A stretch of 12,222 nt of DNA from Chloroflexota bacterium. Its GTDB lineage: Bacteria > Chloroflexota > Dehalococcoidia > SM23-28-2 > RBG-16-64-32. Position numbers and translations under genes: made by a program. Positions 1 through 9,042 of this stretch are shown here, piece by piece. The DNA lies in assembly GCA_022560365.1 (NCBI GenBank), contig JADFTG010000010.1, positions 1-12,222 of the forward strand, given 5' to 3'. The first letter of the stretch is position 1. The number at the start of each line of letters is the position of its first letter. The notes below the pieces were generated by a model. The model had not been told where the DNA came from and did not search any database. It saw only the letters and a list, made by a program, of their open reading frames with translations.

Positions 1-128
1 ATCTCGATCCCGACTCGAAACTTGCCGAACAACTCGATCCCGCCGAATCGCATGTTTGGAACGAGGATTCCTCCCGCCATCAGTAAGCCAAGGCCGTCGA
101 CCAACGACGCAGCCAGAGTCACCTCCAT
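1..128 (-). CDS. Hypothetical protein with N-terminal membrane segment, partial (C-terminus outside window)
   Basis: An open frame starts at the ATG at 128-126, two bases after the TAG stop of the preceding gene, and runs without a stop to position 1 (42 complete codons). It begins MEVTLAASLVDGLG, and roughly residues 4-24 are hydrophobic, suggesting a membrane segment or signal anchor. A short Gly/Phe/Ile-rich stretch follows in which the codons for Gly-Ile-Glu recur ten residues apart, matching a 10-base DNA repeat (3-12 and 33-42). No clear Shine-Dalgarno site precedes the start, so translation is probably coupled to the upstream gene. Placement as the third gene of a compact operon is the main support. 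I do not recognise the family; only the N-terminus is visible. Confidence 0.6.
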   Translation of the reverse strand, partial: MEVTLAASLVDGLGLLMAGGILVPNMRFGGIELFGKFRVGIE

Positions 129-130
129 GC

Positions 131-613
131 CTAGGCGAGTGCCAGTAGGCCGGCCTCGGCCGTAAACGCGAGTGTAGCGATCAGTGCAGCCACGAGGTAC
201 CTTGGGTTAATGAACGGTCGTCCATACTCGATCTCGTGCTCCGAATTGAGCAAATAAACCGCGTAAAGCGCACCTAAGCTACACAGAAGGAACGCCACGA
301 TCGCAGCCCATGGCAGGAGAGTGGCGAGCAGAAGACTCGCAGATCCCGCCGCCGCGGTAAAGAACCAAGCGACGTTCGAGCGAACATGAAGCAACTCGGC
401 TGCTTCTTCCTGGCCGTCGATCGCATCTCCTGGCCGAACAATGACCGAGTATGGCGCTGAAAGCAGCGAGGCCTGCTGGGTAGGCTTCACCGATCCGGGG
501 TGCGTTGCGACGCCAGTATCGTAGTCATCGTAGCCTTCGGCGTACTCTGTCGTTTTTTCACCATACCGAGGTGTGGAGCCGCTGTACGTGCGCTCAGCCG
601 TTGCGAAACTCAT
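131..613 (-). CDS. Hypothetical membrane protein with three predicted transmembrane helices
   Basis: A 160-residue protein I do not recognise. Residues 1-75 are polar and likely disordered, rich in Tyr, Thr, Gly and acidic residues. Three hydrophobic segments follow at about 80-98, 101-122 and 139-159, and the protein ends almost inside the last helix. The chosen start is the ATG at 613-611, because it overlaps the upstream gene's TGA (stop 612-610) in an ATGA junction and has a purine-rich AAAGGA about ten bases upstream. A longer frame to 763 exists but would overlap the upstream gene out of frame. The overlap argues for translational coupling with the 227-residue gene before it, and the next gene starts two bases after its stop. 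A membrane partner of the soluble upstream protein is inference only. Confidence 0.7.
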   Translation of the reverse strand: MSFATAERTYSGSTPRYGEKTTEYAEGYDDYDTGVATHPGSVKPTQQASLLSAPYSVIVRPGDAIDGQEEAAELLHVRSNVAWFFTAAAGSASLLLATLLPWAAIVAFLLCSLGALYAVYLLNSEHEIEYGRPFINPRYLVAALIATLAFTAEAGLLALA

Positions 614-1293
614 TGTGATGCGTCCTTTGCGATCTGTTCGAGCAAATCTACCTCCTTGATTGTAGCCTGAAACATCGCAATAAACTCGCCGGCGGTCTTT
701 CTGTCGGTCTGGAACGTGATTGATTGCGCTTCTTCCGCTATGTCCGTTACGTGGATGGTGCACGTTATGACGGGCATTAGCTCGGCTACGGTGGGGCTGT
801 ACTCATCGACCGACTGCGTAGCCTTGAATTCCACCTCGGTTACTAGTCGCAAGTTCGTCGTGAGTGAGAATTCATCTAAGATAGGGCCGCCGTGCGATAG
901 TAAACGCCTTCTGCGCGCTTCTCTCTTGAACTCAACTGTGACGTCTTCGAGACCATCGAAGAACTCTGTTACGGCCGCGGCTCTATCTGACTCTACTTCC
1001 GCCAATTCGGCGAAATCCCCAATTAGATCAGGCCATGAATCATCGCTGTCTATCTTGGTCTGTAGTAAATACTTAGCGACGCTGGTCAGCTGAACAGCTG
1101 ATCCGCCCGTGAGATCGAGTTCTTGACCAAGCTCAATCACTGTGCGTCGGGGCGTTGATTTCTTGTCGTCTTGGCGCAAGAAGGCGGCTAGAACTTCGAG
1201 TTGTCTGGCAGACAGGGCGGCTAGGAGTCGGAAATCCCGCTTGAAGTTCTCACCAACGACGAACTTGCCACCTACTAGCTTCGACCGCGTCAT
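610..1293 (-). CDS. Hypothetical soluble protein, 227 aa, first gene of a three-gene low-GC operon
   Basis: The start is the ATG at 1293-1291 (MTRSKLVGG), preceded by a strong Shine-Dalgarno GGAGGT at 1302-1297; the frame upstream to 1353 overlaps the promoter and is rejected. There is no signal peptide or membrane helix. Residues 17-132 look mostly helical and highly charged, with a basic run near 124-130 (KREARRRR). Residues 138-195 look like several beta strands, and residues 197-222 form a final amphipathic helix. This helical N-domain plus strand-rich C-domain ending in a helix loosely recalls the layout of eukaryotic COMM-domain proteins, but that is shape similarity by eye with no diagnostic motif. 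Base composition is clearly lower in GC than the downstream mdh. Function unknown. Confidence 0.75.
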   Translation of the reverse strand: MTRSKLVGGKFVVGENFKRDFRLLAALSARQLEVLAAFLRQDDKKSTPRRTVIELGQELDLTGGSAVQLTSVAKYLLQTKIDSDDSWPDLIGDFAELAEVESDRAAAVTEFFDGLEDVTVEFKREARRRRLLSHGGPILDEFSLTTNLRLVTEVEFKATQSVDEYSPTVAELMPVITCTIHVTDIAEEAQSITFQTDRKTAGEFIAMFQATIKEVDLLEQIAKDASQ

Positions 1294-1296
1294 AGT

Positions 1297-1302
1297 ACCT
1301 CC
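1297..1302 (-). promoter_or_regulatory. Shine-Dalgarno site deciding the start of the 227-aa protein
   Basis: The minus strand reads GGAGGT four to five bases before the ATG at 1293-1291. It is one of the strongest ribosome binding sites in the window and fixes this ATG as the start rather than codons further upstream. Confidence 0.75.
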
Positions 1303-1324
1303 AGCATGTTGGGGCGAGTCACCT

Positions 1325-1353
1325 ATTCTAGCTCGTAATTTCGCAGCCATCAA
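1325..1353 (-). promoter_or_regulatory. Sigma-70-type promoter of the left-end three-gene operon
   Basis: On the minus strand a -35 element TTGATG (1353-1348) is separated by exactly 17 bases from a -10 element TAGAAT (1330-1325). These match TTGACA at four of six positions and TATAAT at five of six. The predicted transcript would begin near 1318, leaving a leader of about 25 bases with the GGAGGT ribosome binding site. It lies just beyond the mdh stop codon, so the operon need not depend on read-through from the TCA genes. Confidence 0.6.
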
Positions 1354-1368
1354 GCCGCGACCAGCGCG

Positions 1369-2295
1369 TTACTTGATGAGGCCGATCAGCTCTTTCGTGG
1401 CGTCAGCGGCGCCGCGGATCGCCTTGACCTCGTCGTCGGCCAGCGGTGGCTCGTAGACTTGCTCGATGCCGCCTGCTCCGAGTTTGAGCGGCAGTCCGAC
1501 GAAGACGTCGTTGATGCCGAACTGGCCCTCAGCGTTGACGGCGCAGGGAAGAACGCGCTTCTTGTCCAGCAGCACGGCCTCGACCATCTCGCAGGTGGCG
1601 GCGGCCGGTGCATAGAACGCGGAGCCGGTCTTGAGCAGCGCGACGATCTCCGCGCCGCCGTTCTTCGTACGCACCACGCAGGCGTCGATCTTGTCCTTCG
1701 GCATCGCCGCCGTCAGGGGTACGCCACCGATCGTCGATGTGCTGACGATCGGCACCATCGTCGCTTCCGTGTGGCCGCCGAGGACGATCGCGTGCACGTC
1801 CTGCACGGACGCGCCGCTCTCCCAGGCGAGGAACGTGCGGTAGCGGGCGCTGTCCAGCATGCCGCCCTGGCCGATGACGCGGCTCCTCGGCAGGCCGGTC
1901 GCTTCGAGCGTGACGTGGCACATCGCGTCCATCGGGTTCGCGAAGATGATGAACACAGCGTCCGGCGACTCCTTGATCGCGGCCGTGGCCACGTCGCGGA
2001 CGATGCCGGCGTTGATGTTGAGCAGCTCCTCGCGGGTCATGCCGGGCTTGCGGGGCACACCGGACGTGATGACGACAACGTCGGAGCCTTTGGTGTTGGC
2101 CCAGTCGTTGGAGCCGGTGATCGTGGCGTTGAAGCCGACGTGCGGGCCGGACTCGGCGAGGTCGAGCGCCTTGCCCTGCGGCATGCCTTCGATGATGTCT
2201 TGCAGGACGACGTCGATGTAGCCGGTCTCGGCCAGCCGCTGGGCCATGGTGCCGCCGGTCATGCCGGCGCCGGCGATAGTTACTTTCGCGCGCAA
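1369..2295 (-). CDS. mdh: Malate dehydrogenase, LDH-like type (NAD-dependent)
   Basis: The 308-residue protein interconverts malate and oxaloacetate in the cytoplasm as part of the TCA cycle. The NAD-binding fold starts with GAGMTG at 9-14, and Asp33 at the end of the second strand fits NAD preference. Substrate-site residues of the family are present: Arg82 and Arg88 in PRKPGMTR, Asn120, Arg151, and the Asp148/His175 catalytic pair. Arg at the discriminating loop position indicates malate rather than lactate. Oddly, the usual GGHGD motif after the catalytic His reads GGHTEATMVP, losing the Gly-Asp and gaining one residue. The start codon is TTG (2295-2293), supported by a strong GAGGAGGA just upstream and by the need to keep the first beta strand; the next ATG would delete it. 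It lies 37 bases after icd, probably in the same transcript. Confidence 0.93.
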   Translation of the reverse strand: MRAKVTIAGAGMTGGTMAQRLAETGYIDVVLQDIIEGMPQGKALDLAESGPHVGFNATITGSNDWANTKGSDVVVITSGVPRKPGMTREELLNINAGIVRDVATAAIKESPDAVFIIFANPMDAMCHVTLEATGLPRSRVIGQGGMLDSARYRTFLAWESGASVQDVHAIVLGGHTEATMVPIVSTSTIGGVPLTAAMPKDKIDACVVRTKNGGAEIVALLKTGSAFYAPAAATCEMVEAVLLDKKRVLPCAVNAEGQFGINDVFVGLPLKLGAGGIEQVYEPPLADDEVKAIRGAADATKELIGLIK

Positions 2296-2332
2296 TGGGT
2301 CCTCCTCAGGGGAGATCGCTCTCCCGTCTTCG

Positions 2333-3547
2333 TTAACTCTTTACAAGTTGCTTCTGGTAGTCGTTCCAGCGGGATTCGAGGTTCGGATCCGCCATCGTCT
2401 CCAGGATGTACTTCGCGAACTCGGAGCCCTTCGCGCCTGTGTCGCGCCCGGTGATCGTGAGGCGTTTCTCGAAGCGGCCGCAGATGTCCAGCGCCTGCTC
2501 CAGTTTGCGGGCGGCCTCGCCGAAGCCGATGTGCGCCAGCAGCATCGATCCGGCGCGGATCATGCTGCTCGGGTCGGCGTAGGCGGCGCGGCCCTCGTCC
2601 ACCATGCGCGGCGCGCTGCCGTGGATCGCCTCGAACATGGCGTAGCGCTTGCCGATATTCGCGCTGCCGGCGGTGCCGACGCCACCCTGCAACTCGGCGG
2701 CCTCGTCGGTGAGGATGTCGCCGTAGAGGTTCGGCAGCACCATGACGCGGAACTCGGTGCGGCGCTTGGGGTCGAGCAGCTTTGCCGTCATGATGTCGAT
2801 GTACCAGTCGTCCCACTTCACGTCCGGGTAGTCACCGCTGATGCGCCGCGCGGCGTCGAGGAACATGCCGTCGCTCGTCTTGACCACGTTCGCCTTCGTG
2901 ACGACGGTGAGGCGGTTGATGCCGTTCTTCGCGGCGTGCTCGAAGGCGAGGCGGATGATGCGCTCGGAGCCCGGCGCCGTGATAACCCGGAAGTCGATCG
3001 CGAGGTCGTCTTCGACGACGATGCCGTCGCTGCCCAGCGCGTAGAGGTCCTCGGTGTTCTCGCGGAAGAAGATCCAGTCGATGCCGTCTTCGGGCACGCG
3101 TACGGGCCGCACGTTGGCGAAGAGGTCCAGCTCCTTGCGCATGGCGACGTTGGCGGACTCGATGTTGGGCCACGGATCGCCGGCGCGGGGGGTCGTCGTC
3201 GGGCCCTTGAGGATGATGTGGCACTTCTTCAGCTCTTTGAGGACGTCGGCCGGGATCGCCGCGTTCTGGGCGGCACGGTTCTCGATCGTCAGCCCCTCGA
3301 TCGTGCGGAACTCGACCTTGCCGGCCGCCACCTGGTCCGCGAGCAGCGTTTCGAGCACTCGCTGCGCTTCGGCCGAGATCTGAGGGCCGATGCCGTCGCC
3401 GCCGCAGACACCGATGATGATCGGCTCGAGCGTCGAGAAGTCGGTCCACTCGCCTTCGCTCTTCATCGCTTCGATGCGCGCGAGCTGCCCCTCGAGGAGC
3501 GTGCCGAAGTGCGTTTTCGCTTGTTCGATGGCGTCGGAGCTGGTCAC
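2333..3547 (-). CDS. icd: Isocitrate dehydrogenase (isocitrate/isopropylmalate dehydrogenase family)
   Basis: Oxidative decarboxylation of isocitrate to 2-oxoglutarate is the likely reaction, given the neighbouring aconitase and malate dehydrogenase. From the chosen GTG start (3547-3545, 404 residues) the substrate loop has Ser131, Asn133, Arg137 and Arg147 in the ESANVAMRKELDLFANVRP region. RENTEDLYA (162-170) carries Arg162 and catalytic Tyr169, Lys218 lies in TKAN, and the family signature NLYGDILTDEAAELQGG begins at 273 with metal-binding Asp277 and Asp281. At the coenzyme site after HGSAP the residues are Arg-Met, neither the Lys-Tyr typical of NADP enzymes nor the Asp-Ile of NAD enzymes, so coenzyme use is uncertain. 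An alternative ATG at 3595 adds 16 residues that lack family character. GTG is preferred because AAGGA lies ten bases upstream and MTSSDAIEQAKTHF resembles usual N-termini. Isopropylmalate or homoisocitrate dehydrogenase is less likely. Confidence 0.88.
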   Translation of the reverse strand: MTSSDAIEQAKTHFGTLLEGQLARIEAMKSEGEWTDFSTLEPIIIGVCGGDGIGPQISAEAQRVLETLLADQVAAGKVEFRTIEGLTIENRAAQNAAIPADVLKELKKCHIILKGPTTTPRAGDPWPNIESANVAMRKELDLFANVRPVRVPEDGIDWIFFRENTEDLYALGSDGIVVEDDLAIDFRVITAPGSERIIRLAFEHAAKNGINRLTVVTKANVVKTSDGMFLDAARRISGDYPDVKWDDWYIDIMTAKLLDPKRRTEFRVMVLPNLYGDILTDEAAELQGGVGTAGSANIGKRYAMFEAIHGSAPRMVDEGRAAYADPSSMIRAGSMLLAHIGFGEAARKLEQALDICGRFEKRLTITGRDTGAKGSEFAKYILETMADPNLESRWNDYQKQLVKS

Positions 3548-3613
3548 GGGGCGGGGTTCCTTCCGAATGTGGCGAGCATGATTGCTCTCTGGCATGAGAG
3601 CCGGGCAGCACTC

Positions 3614-3622
3614 AGTTTAGCA
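3614..3622 (-). promoter_or_regulatory. Extended -10 promoter upstream of icd-mdh
   Basis: The minus strand reads TGCTAAACT, a TGn extension plus the hexamer TAAACT. No convincing -35 lies 16-18 bases upstream, as often seen with extended -10 promoters. A start near 3607 gives a leader of about 60 bases to the GTG start, or about 12 bases to the alternative ATG. The hexamer and following GA recur upstream of tRNA-Glu. Confidence 0.45.
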
Positions 3623-3666
3623 AAGCCTTCGGGTTGGCGCTCTCGTCGAGGGCTCCGTACGGGTGC

Positions 3667-3682
3667 GTCGGGGAAGCCCGAC
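3667..3682 (-). terminator. Short GC hairpin after the hydrolase gene, possible terminator
   Basis: GTCGGG-GAAG-CCCGAC forms a perfect six-base-pair stem with a four-base loop, 20 bases beyond the stop of the metallo-hydrolase. No T-tract follows on the minus strand, so it is at best a weak or factor-dependent terminator. Its position between the acnA-hydrolase unit and the icd promoter fits a transcript boundary. The rest of the 3596-3702 gap shows only the icd -10 element. Confidence 0.3.
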
Positions 3683-3702
3683 TTTCAGTATGGGGGGGGT
3701 GA

Positions 3703-4604
3703 TCACTCTGCGATAACGGTACCGGCGAGGTAGCCGGCATCCGTTAGCGTTGCGCCGGGCGCCTGGCGGGCCAGCTCGGCGTGCAGCGGCGCCATGTTGA
3801 ACGTCTCGCGCGTGACGGGAGGCATCCAGTTGTCGTGGTGGCCGAGGAAGACCTGCCGCGCGCCCAGCGCCTTCGTCTCCATCGCGATGAACTGCGCCAT
3901 CGAGCCCTGGATCGGCTCGCCGTTGACGTTCGGGCGGCCGGACGCGGCGAGGATCGCGACGTCGGCCTCGATCTCGTCGAACGTACCCGTCCAGCAGCCG
4001 GACGTGTCCTGCCAGAAGATCGCCTGATCGGGAGTCTCGATCAGGTACGCCAGCGGCCCGCCGTCGCTCATGCTGCCGGTCGAGCTGAGAACGTGCTCGC
4101 GGAGGACCTGAGCCGTCTCACCGCCGGCGGCGACGATCTCCGTGATGCGCTGGACGAGGCCCGGGCAGGCCGCGCGTTCGTCCTGTGTCAGACCGCTGTG
4201 CCCGTGCTCTTCCTCGCCGGGCTCTGGGTCGGTGAGGATCCAGGTGCACGAGTGGAGGCTGGGGAAGACGCGCACGGTGACCTCGGGCGAGAGGCGGTGG
4301 CGCTCGCCGCCCGACGACGCCTTCAACTGCCCGTCCGGTACGCCGGCGTCACGCATTACGCGGCAGCTCTCGTGCGAGCCGATGACGGTCGCGCCTGTGT
4401 TCTTCGCAACGACCTCCGCGCCGGCGATGTGATCGAAGTGAGAGTGGCCGACAAGCACGTAGTCCGCCTTCGGGATGTCCTTCGCGCTGAGGCCGACGGG
4501 CGGCGCGTCCGGCACGCGGTCCATGTAGGCGTCGAGGAAGATCACCAGCTCGCCGATCGTCAGGCGGAAGGTGGAGGTGCCGAGCCAGTCGAGGGTGGTT
4601 CTCA

Positions 4605-4605
<1 letters not shown>
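3703..4605 (-). CDS. Metallo-beta-lactamase-fold hydrolase, UlaG-like
   Basis: A 300-residue cytoplasmic metal-dependent hydrolase of the beta-lactamase-2 superfamily. The metal-binding signature HSHFDH is at 54-59 (His54, His56, Asp58, His59). Other likely ligands are His118 in FPSLHSC, Asp200 in FWQDTSG and His256 in FLGHHDNW, so both metal sites look intact. There is no signal peptide. The ATG at 4605-4603 overlaps the aconitase TGA by one base (TGATG), so translation is probably coupled to acnA. A much longer open frame to 5424 runs antiphase through acnA and is not coding. The substrate cannot be read from sequence; UlaG-type members act on lactones or phosphodiesters. No TCA-cycle role is known for this family, so the coupling is unexplained. 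Confidence 0.88.
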
Positions 4606-7361
<2,756 letters not shown>

Positions 7362-7371
7362 CGGTGTCTTC

Positions 7372-7380
7372 AGTCTATCA
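7372..7380 (-). promoter_or_regulatory. Extended -10 promoter of acnA, near-leaderless
   Basis: The minus strand reads TGATAGACT, a TGn extension plus TAGACT, followed by GA as at the icd and tRNA promoters. The usual seven-base distance puts the transcript start near 7365, only about four bases before the acnA ATG. No clear -35 was seen. This lies in the 119-base divergent gap (7362-7480) shared with the Lrp-like gene. Confidence 0.45.
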
Positions 7381-7415
7381 GGCCCGTGGCGAGCGAGAAG
7401 GGCGCGCTATTCAGG

Positions 7416-7421
7416 TATACT
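7416..7421 (+). promoter_or_regulatory. Putative -10 element of the Lrp/AsnC-like gene
   Basis: TATACT matches TATAAT at five of six positions and is followed by GG. The predicted start near 7428 gives a leader of about 50 bases containing AAGGAG before the ATG. No recognisable -35 was found 16-18 bases upstream. It sits back to back with the acnA promoter. Confidence 0.4.
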
Positions 7422-7480
7422 GGCGTCACACCCGCCTATGCCTACGCATCGCTCGCAGACCTGGGAAGGAGCGCACCCCG

Positions 7481-7717
7481 ATGGCGATCAAAGCCTACGT
7501 ACTGATCGTGACTGACCCTGGCAACACGAAGAACGTCTTAGCAGAGATACAAGGCATGCAGGGAATCGAAGCGGTCCACGAAGTGATGGGTCCGTACGAC
7601 ATCGTCGTTGAGATATCCGCCGATAACTTGCAGGAGATCCCGCAGATCCTCGGCGACCGCATCCGCCCGATCGAGGGCGTCCAGAGCACGACGTCCCTAG
7701 TCACCTTCCCCGACTAG
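7481..7717 (+). CDS. Stand-alone Lrp/AsnC-type ligand-binding (RAM) domain protein
   Basis: At 78 residues this is the effector-binding and oligomerisation domain of Lrp/AsnC regulators without the helix-turn-helix half. It shows the beta-alpha-beta-beta-alpha-beta pattern: AYVLIVTDPG (5-14), a helix at about 15-26, IEAVHEVMGPYDIVVEISAD (29-48) with the characteristic GPYD turn, a helix at about 49-62 and VQSTTSLVTF (67-76). Free-standing proteins of this kind usually form rings that bind amino acids or other small ligands. The ATG at 7481 is supported by AAGGAG ten bases upstream. It diverges from acnA with a shared 119-base promoter region. Having no DNA-binding domain, it cannot regulate acnA directly unless it partners a full-length Lrp. 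Confidence 0.9.
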   Translation: MAIKAYVLIVTDPGNTKNVLAEIQGMQGIEAVHEVMGPYDIVVEISADNLQEIPQILGDRIRPIEGVQSTTSLVTFPD

Positions 7718-7747
7718 CGCACGTACAATAGCGGTGGAGACTCAAGG

Positions 7748-8215
7748 GTGAGGACACTACCGTTCGTTCTGGTACTCACGGCTGGCGTGCTTCTTGGCAC
7801 GATGATCGGCTGCGGGTCATCCGCCGGGGATGATCCGTCCGACGAAATCAGGATCGAGGGGCTATCGACCGCGGATATCGTGGAGGCCGGTATCTTACTC
7901 AAGGTCCCGGCCGAGGAGCCCGCCTTCGACGCGAATCACGCGGCCGAGGTCGCGCTGGAGAAACATCCGAGAGCAAGGATTCGCCAGGTCGTCCTCGCTC
8001 GCATCCGTGGCGAAGGGCTCGCCTGGGTCGTCAACTTCGACCCGGACAGCATCGAGCCGCCGCCTCCGCTTGGCTACGCGGGGCCGATCGTCACGAAGGC
8101 GGACGGCCGGCCTGACTATGGCGAGGTGGAATGGAGTCTCCTCTTCGTGAACGCTAAGACCGGCGAGTACACGGGTGGTCTCACGGCGAGCAGCGGCTGG
8201 GAACCGCCCGACTAG
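7748..8215 (+). CDS. Putative lipoprotein with possible PepSY-like domain
   Basis: A 155-residue secreted protein. The start is a GTG at 7748, with GGAG eight bases upstream. Residues 4-21 are a hydrophobic signal segment ending MIGC, so Cys22 is a plausible lipidation site, although Met at -3 is not the usual lipobox residue. After a short acidic linker comes one domain with helix [14 protein letters not shown] (65-78) and strands QVVLARI, LAWVVNF and [19 protein letters not shown] (127-145). The strand carrying a TGE turn and the helix-strand order resemble PepSY or PepSY-like lipoprotein domains; this is a judgement by eye. It lies 30 bases after the Lrp-like gene. Its TAG overlaps the stop of the convergent glycosylase gene. 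Substrate and partner unknown. Confidence 0.8.
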   Translation: MRTLPFVLVLTAGVLLGTMIGCGSSAGDDPSDEIRIEGLSTADIVEAGILLKVPAEEPAFDANHAAEVALEKHPRARIRQVVLARIRGEGLAWVVNFDPDSIEPPPPLGYAGPIVTKADGRPDYGEVEWSLLFVNAKTGEYTGGLTASSGWEPPD

Positions 8216-8904
8216 CCCGCCAGCTCACACGCCCGCCGGAAGACGGCGTCCAGCATCTCCTCCGTCAGGCGGCCGGTGAACGTGTTCTGCTGGCTCGGGT
8301 GGAACGAGCAGACGATCGTCCGCCCGGCTTGCCCGTCTGGGCCCGCGACCGCGATCTCTGCGCCGTGGCCGAACTTCGGCTTCGGGCGCAGGCTGAAGAC
8401 GCGCGCGAGCCCGTCCAGTGCGTACGATCCCAGCGCCACGATCACCCGAAGGTCAGTCAGCAGCTCGATCTCGCGTTCGAGGAACGGCAGGCAGTTGTCG
8501 CGCTCCTCCGGCGTCGGGCGGTTGGCTGGCGGCGCGCAGCGGTTGACCGCCGTCACGTAGGCGCTGGTCAGTCGCAGGCCGTCGTCTCGGTGCTCGCTCG
8601 TGGGTTGGTTGGCGAACCCGGCGCGGTGCAGCGCACGGTAGAGCCAGTCGGCGGAGCGGTCGCCGGTGAAGACGCGGCCGGTGCGGTTGCCGCCGTGGGC
8701 GGCCGGCGCCAGCCCGACGACGAGCAAGCGTGCGTCCGGATCGCCGAAGCCGGGGACCGGGCGCCCCCAGTAGTCCCAGTCGCGGAAGGAGGCTCGCTTC
8801 TCGCGTGCGGTTCGCTCCCGCCACTCGACCAGGCGCGGGCAGCGAAAACAGCCGGTGATGTCGTCTCGGACGCGTTCGAGGGAGTCGGGCAAGGCGTCTA
8901 TCAT
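8212..8904 (-). CDS. Type 5 uracil-DNA glycosylase (UdgB-like, 4Fe-4S)
   Basis: The 230-residue DNA-repair enzyme excises uracil, and in known UdgB proteins also other deaminated bases, from DNA. Motif A is [14 protein letters not shown] (64-77); its Ala-Ala-His-Gly sequence, lacking the catalytic acidic residue of other families, is typical of type 5. Motif B is [10 protein letters not shown] (202-211). Four cysteines are placed as for the iron-sulfur cluster: Cys19 and Cys22 (CFRC), Cys123 and Cys138. [12 protein letters not shown] (45-56) is also family-typical. The ATG at 8904 sits 14 bases after the tRNA-Glu CCA end, and no Shine-Dalgarno is visible, only a T/C run. Co-transcription with the tRNA is likely from this spacing. 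A family 4 glycosylase is the main alternative but fits motif A less well. Confidence 0.92.
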   Translation of the reverse strand: MIDALPDSLERVRDDITGCFRCPRLVEWRERTAREKRASFRDWDYWGRPVPGFGDPDARLLVVGLAPAAHGGNRTGRVFTGDRSADWLYRALHRAGFANQPTSEHRDDGLRLTSAYVTAVNRCAPPANRPTPEERDNCLPFLEREIELLTDLRVIVALGSYALDGLARVFSLRPKPKFGHGAEIAVAGPDGQAGRTIVCSFHPSQQNTFTGRLTEEMLDAVFRRACELAG

Positions 8905-8918
8905 GTGGGGGGAAAAGT

Positions 8919-8995
8919 TGGTGCCCCCGGCGGGATTCGAACCCGCGATCTCCGCCTTGAAAGGGCGGCGTCCTGGGCCGCTAGACGACGGGGGC
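8919..8995 (-). tRNA. tRNA-Glu, anticodon UUC, CCA encoded
   Basis: The minus strand folds into a full cloverleaf. The acceptor stem GCCCCCG (8995-8989) pairs with CGGGGGC (8929-8923), followed by discriminator A and an encoded CCA (8921-8919). The anticodon stem is CCGCC/GGCGG around loop CTTTCAA, giving anticodon TTC, and the T arm contains GGTTCGAATCC. The D-arm start TCGTCTAG and AGGAC junction are typical of glutamate tRNAs. A TTTT run begins three bases after CCA and runs toward the glycosylase start. Confidence 0.97.
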
Positions 8996-9004
8996 AGCAG
9001 ATTC

Positions 9005-9034
9005 AGTTTAGGGGAAGGCTGGTGTCTGCGCCAA
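9005..9034 (-). promoter_or_regulatory. Promoter of tRNA-Glu
   Basis: A -35 element TTGGCG (9034-9029) lies 18 bases from the -10 element TAAACT (9010-9005) on the minus strand. The expected start near 8998 is about three bases before the mature tRNA 5' end. TAAACTGA also occurs upstream of icd. This accounts for most of the 47-base gap between the tRNA and the upstream gene. Confidence 0.55.
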
Positions 9035-9042
9035 CGAGCGGG

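Noticed and set aside
1459..2454. Long plus-strand open frame antisense to mdh
   Set aside because: Its translation is a Val/Asp/Arg-rich shadow with no domain character; the minus strand encodes a complete malate dehydrogenase.
2246..3733. 495-codon plus-strand frame antisense to icd
   Set aside because: Typical long antisense frame in GC-rich DNA; the minus strand has intact isocitrate dehydrogenase motifs throughout.
7724..7729. TACAAT as a -10 element for the lipoprotein gene
   Set aside because: The implied start near 7736 would fall on the GGAG ribosome binding site, and no -35 is present; co-transcription with the Lrp-like gene is simpler.
8919..9042. tRNA-Glu as an integration (attachment) site
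   Set aside because: No repeated copy of the tRNA 3' end, integrase or mobile-element gene is visible in the window.
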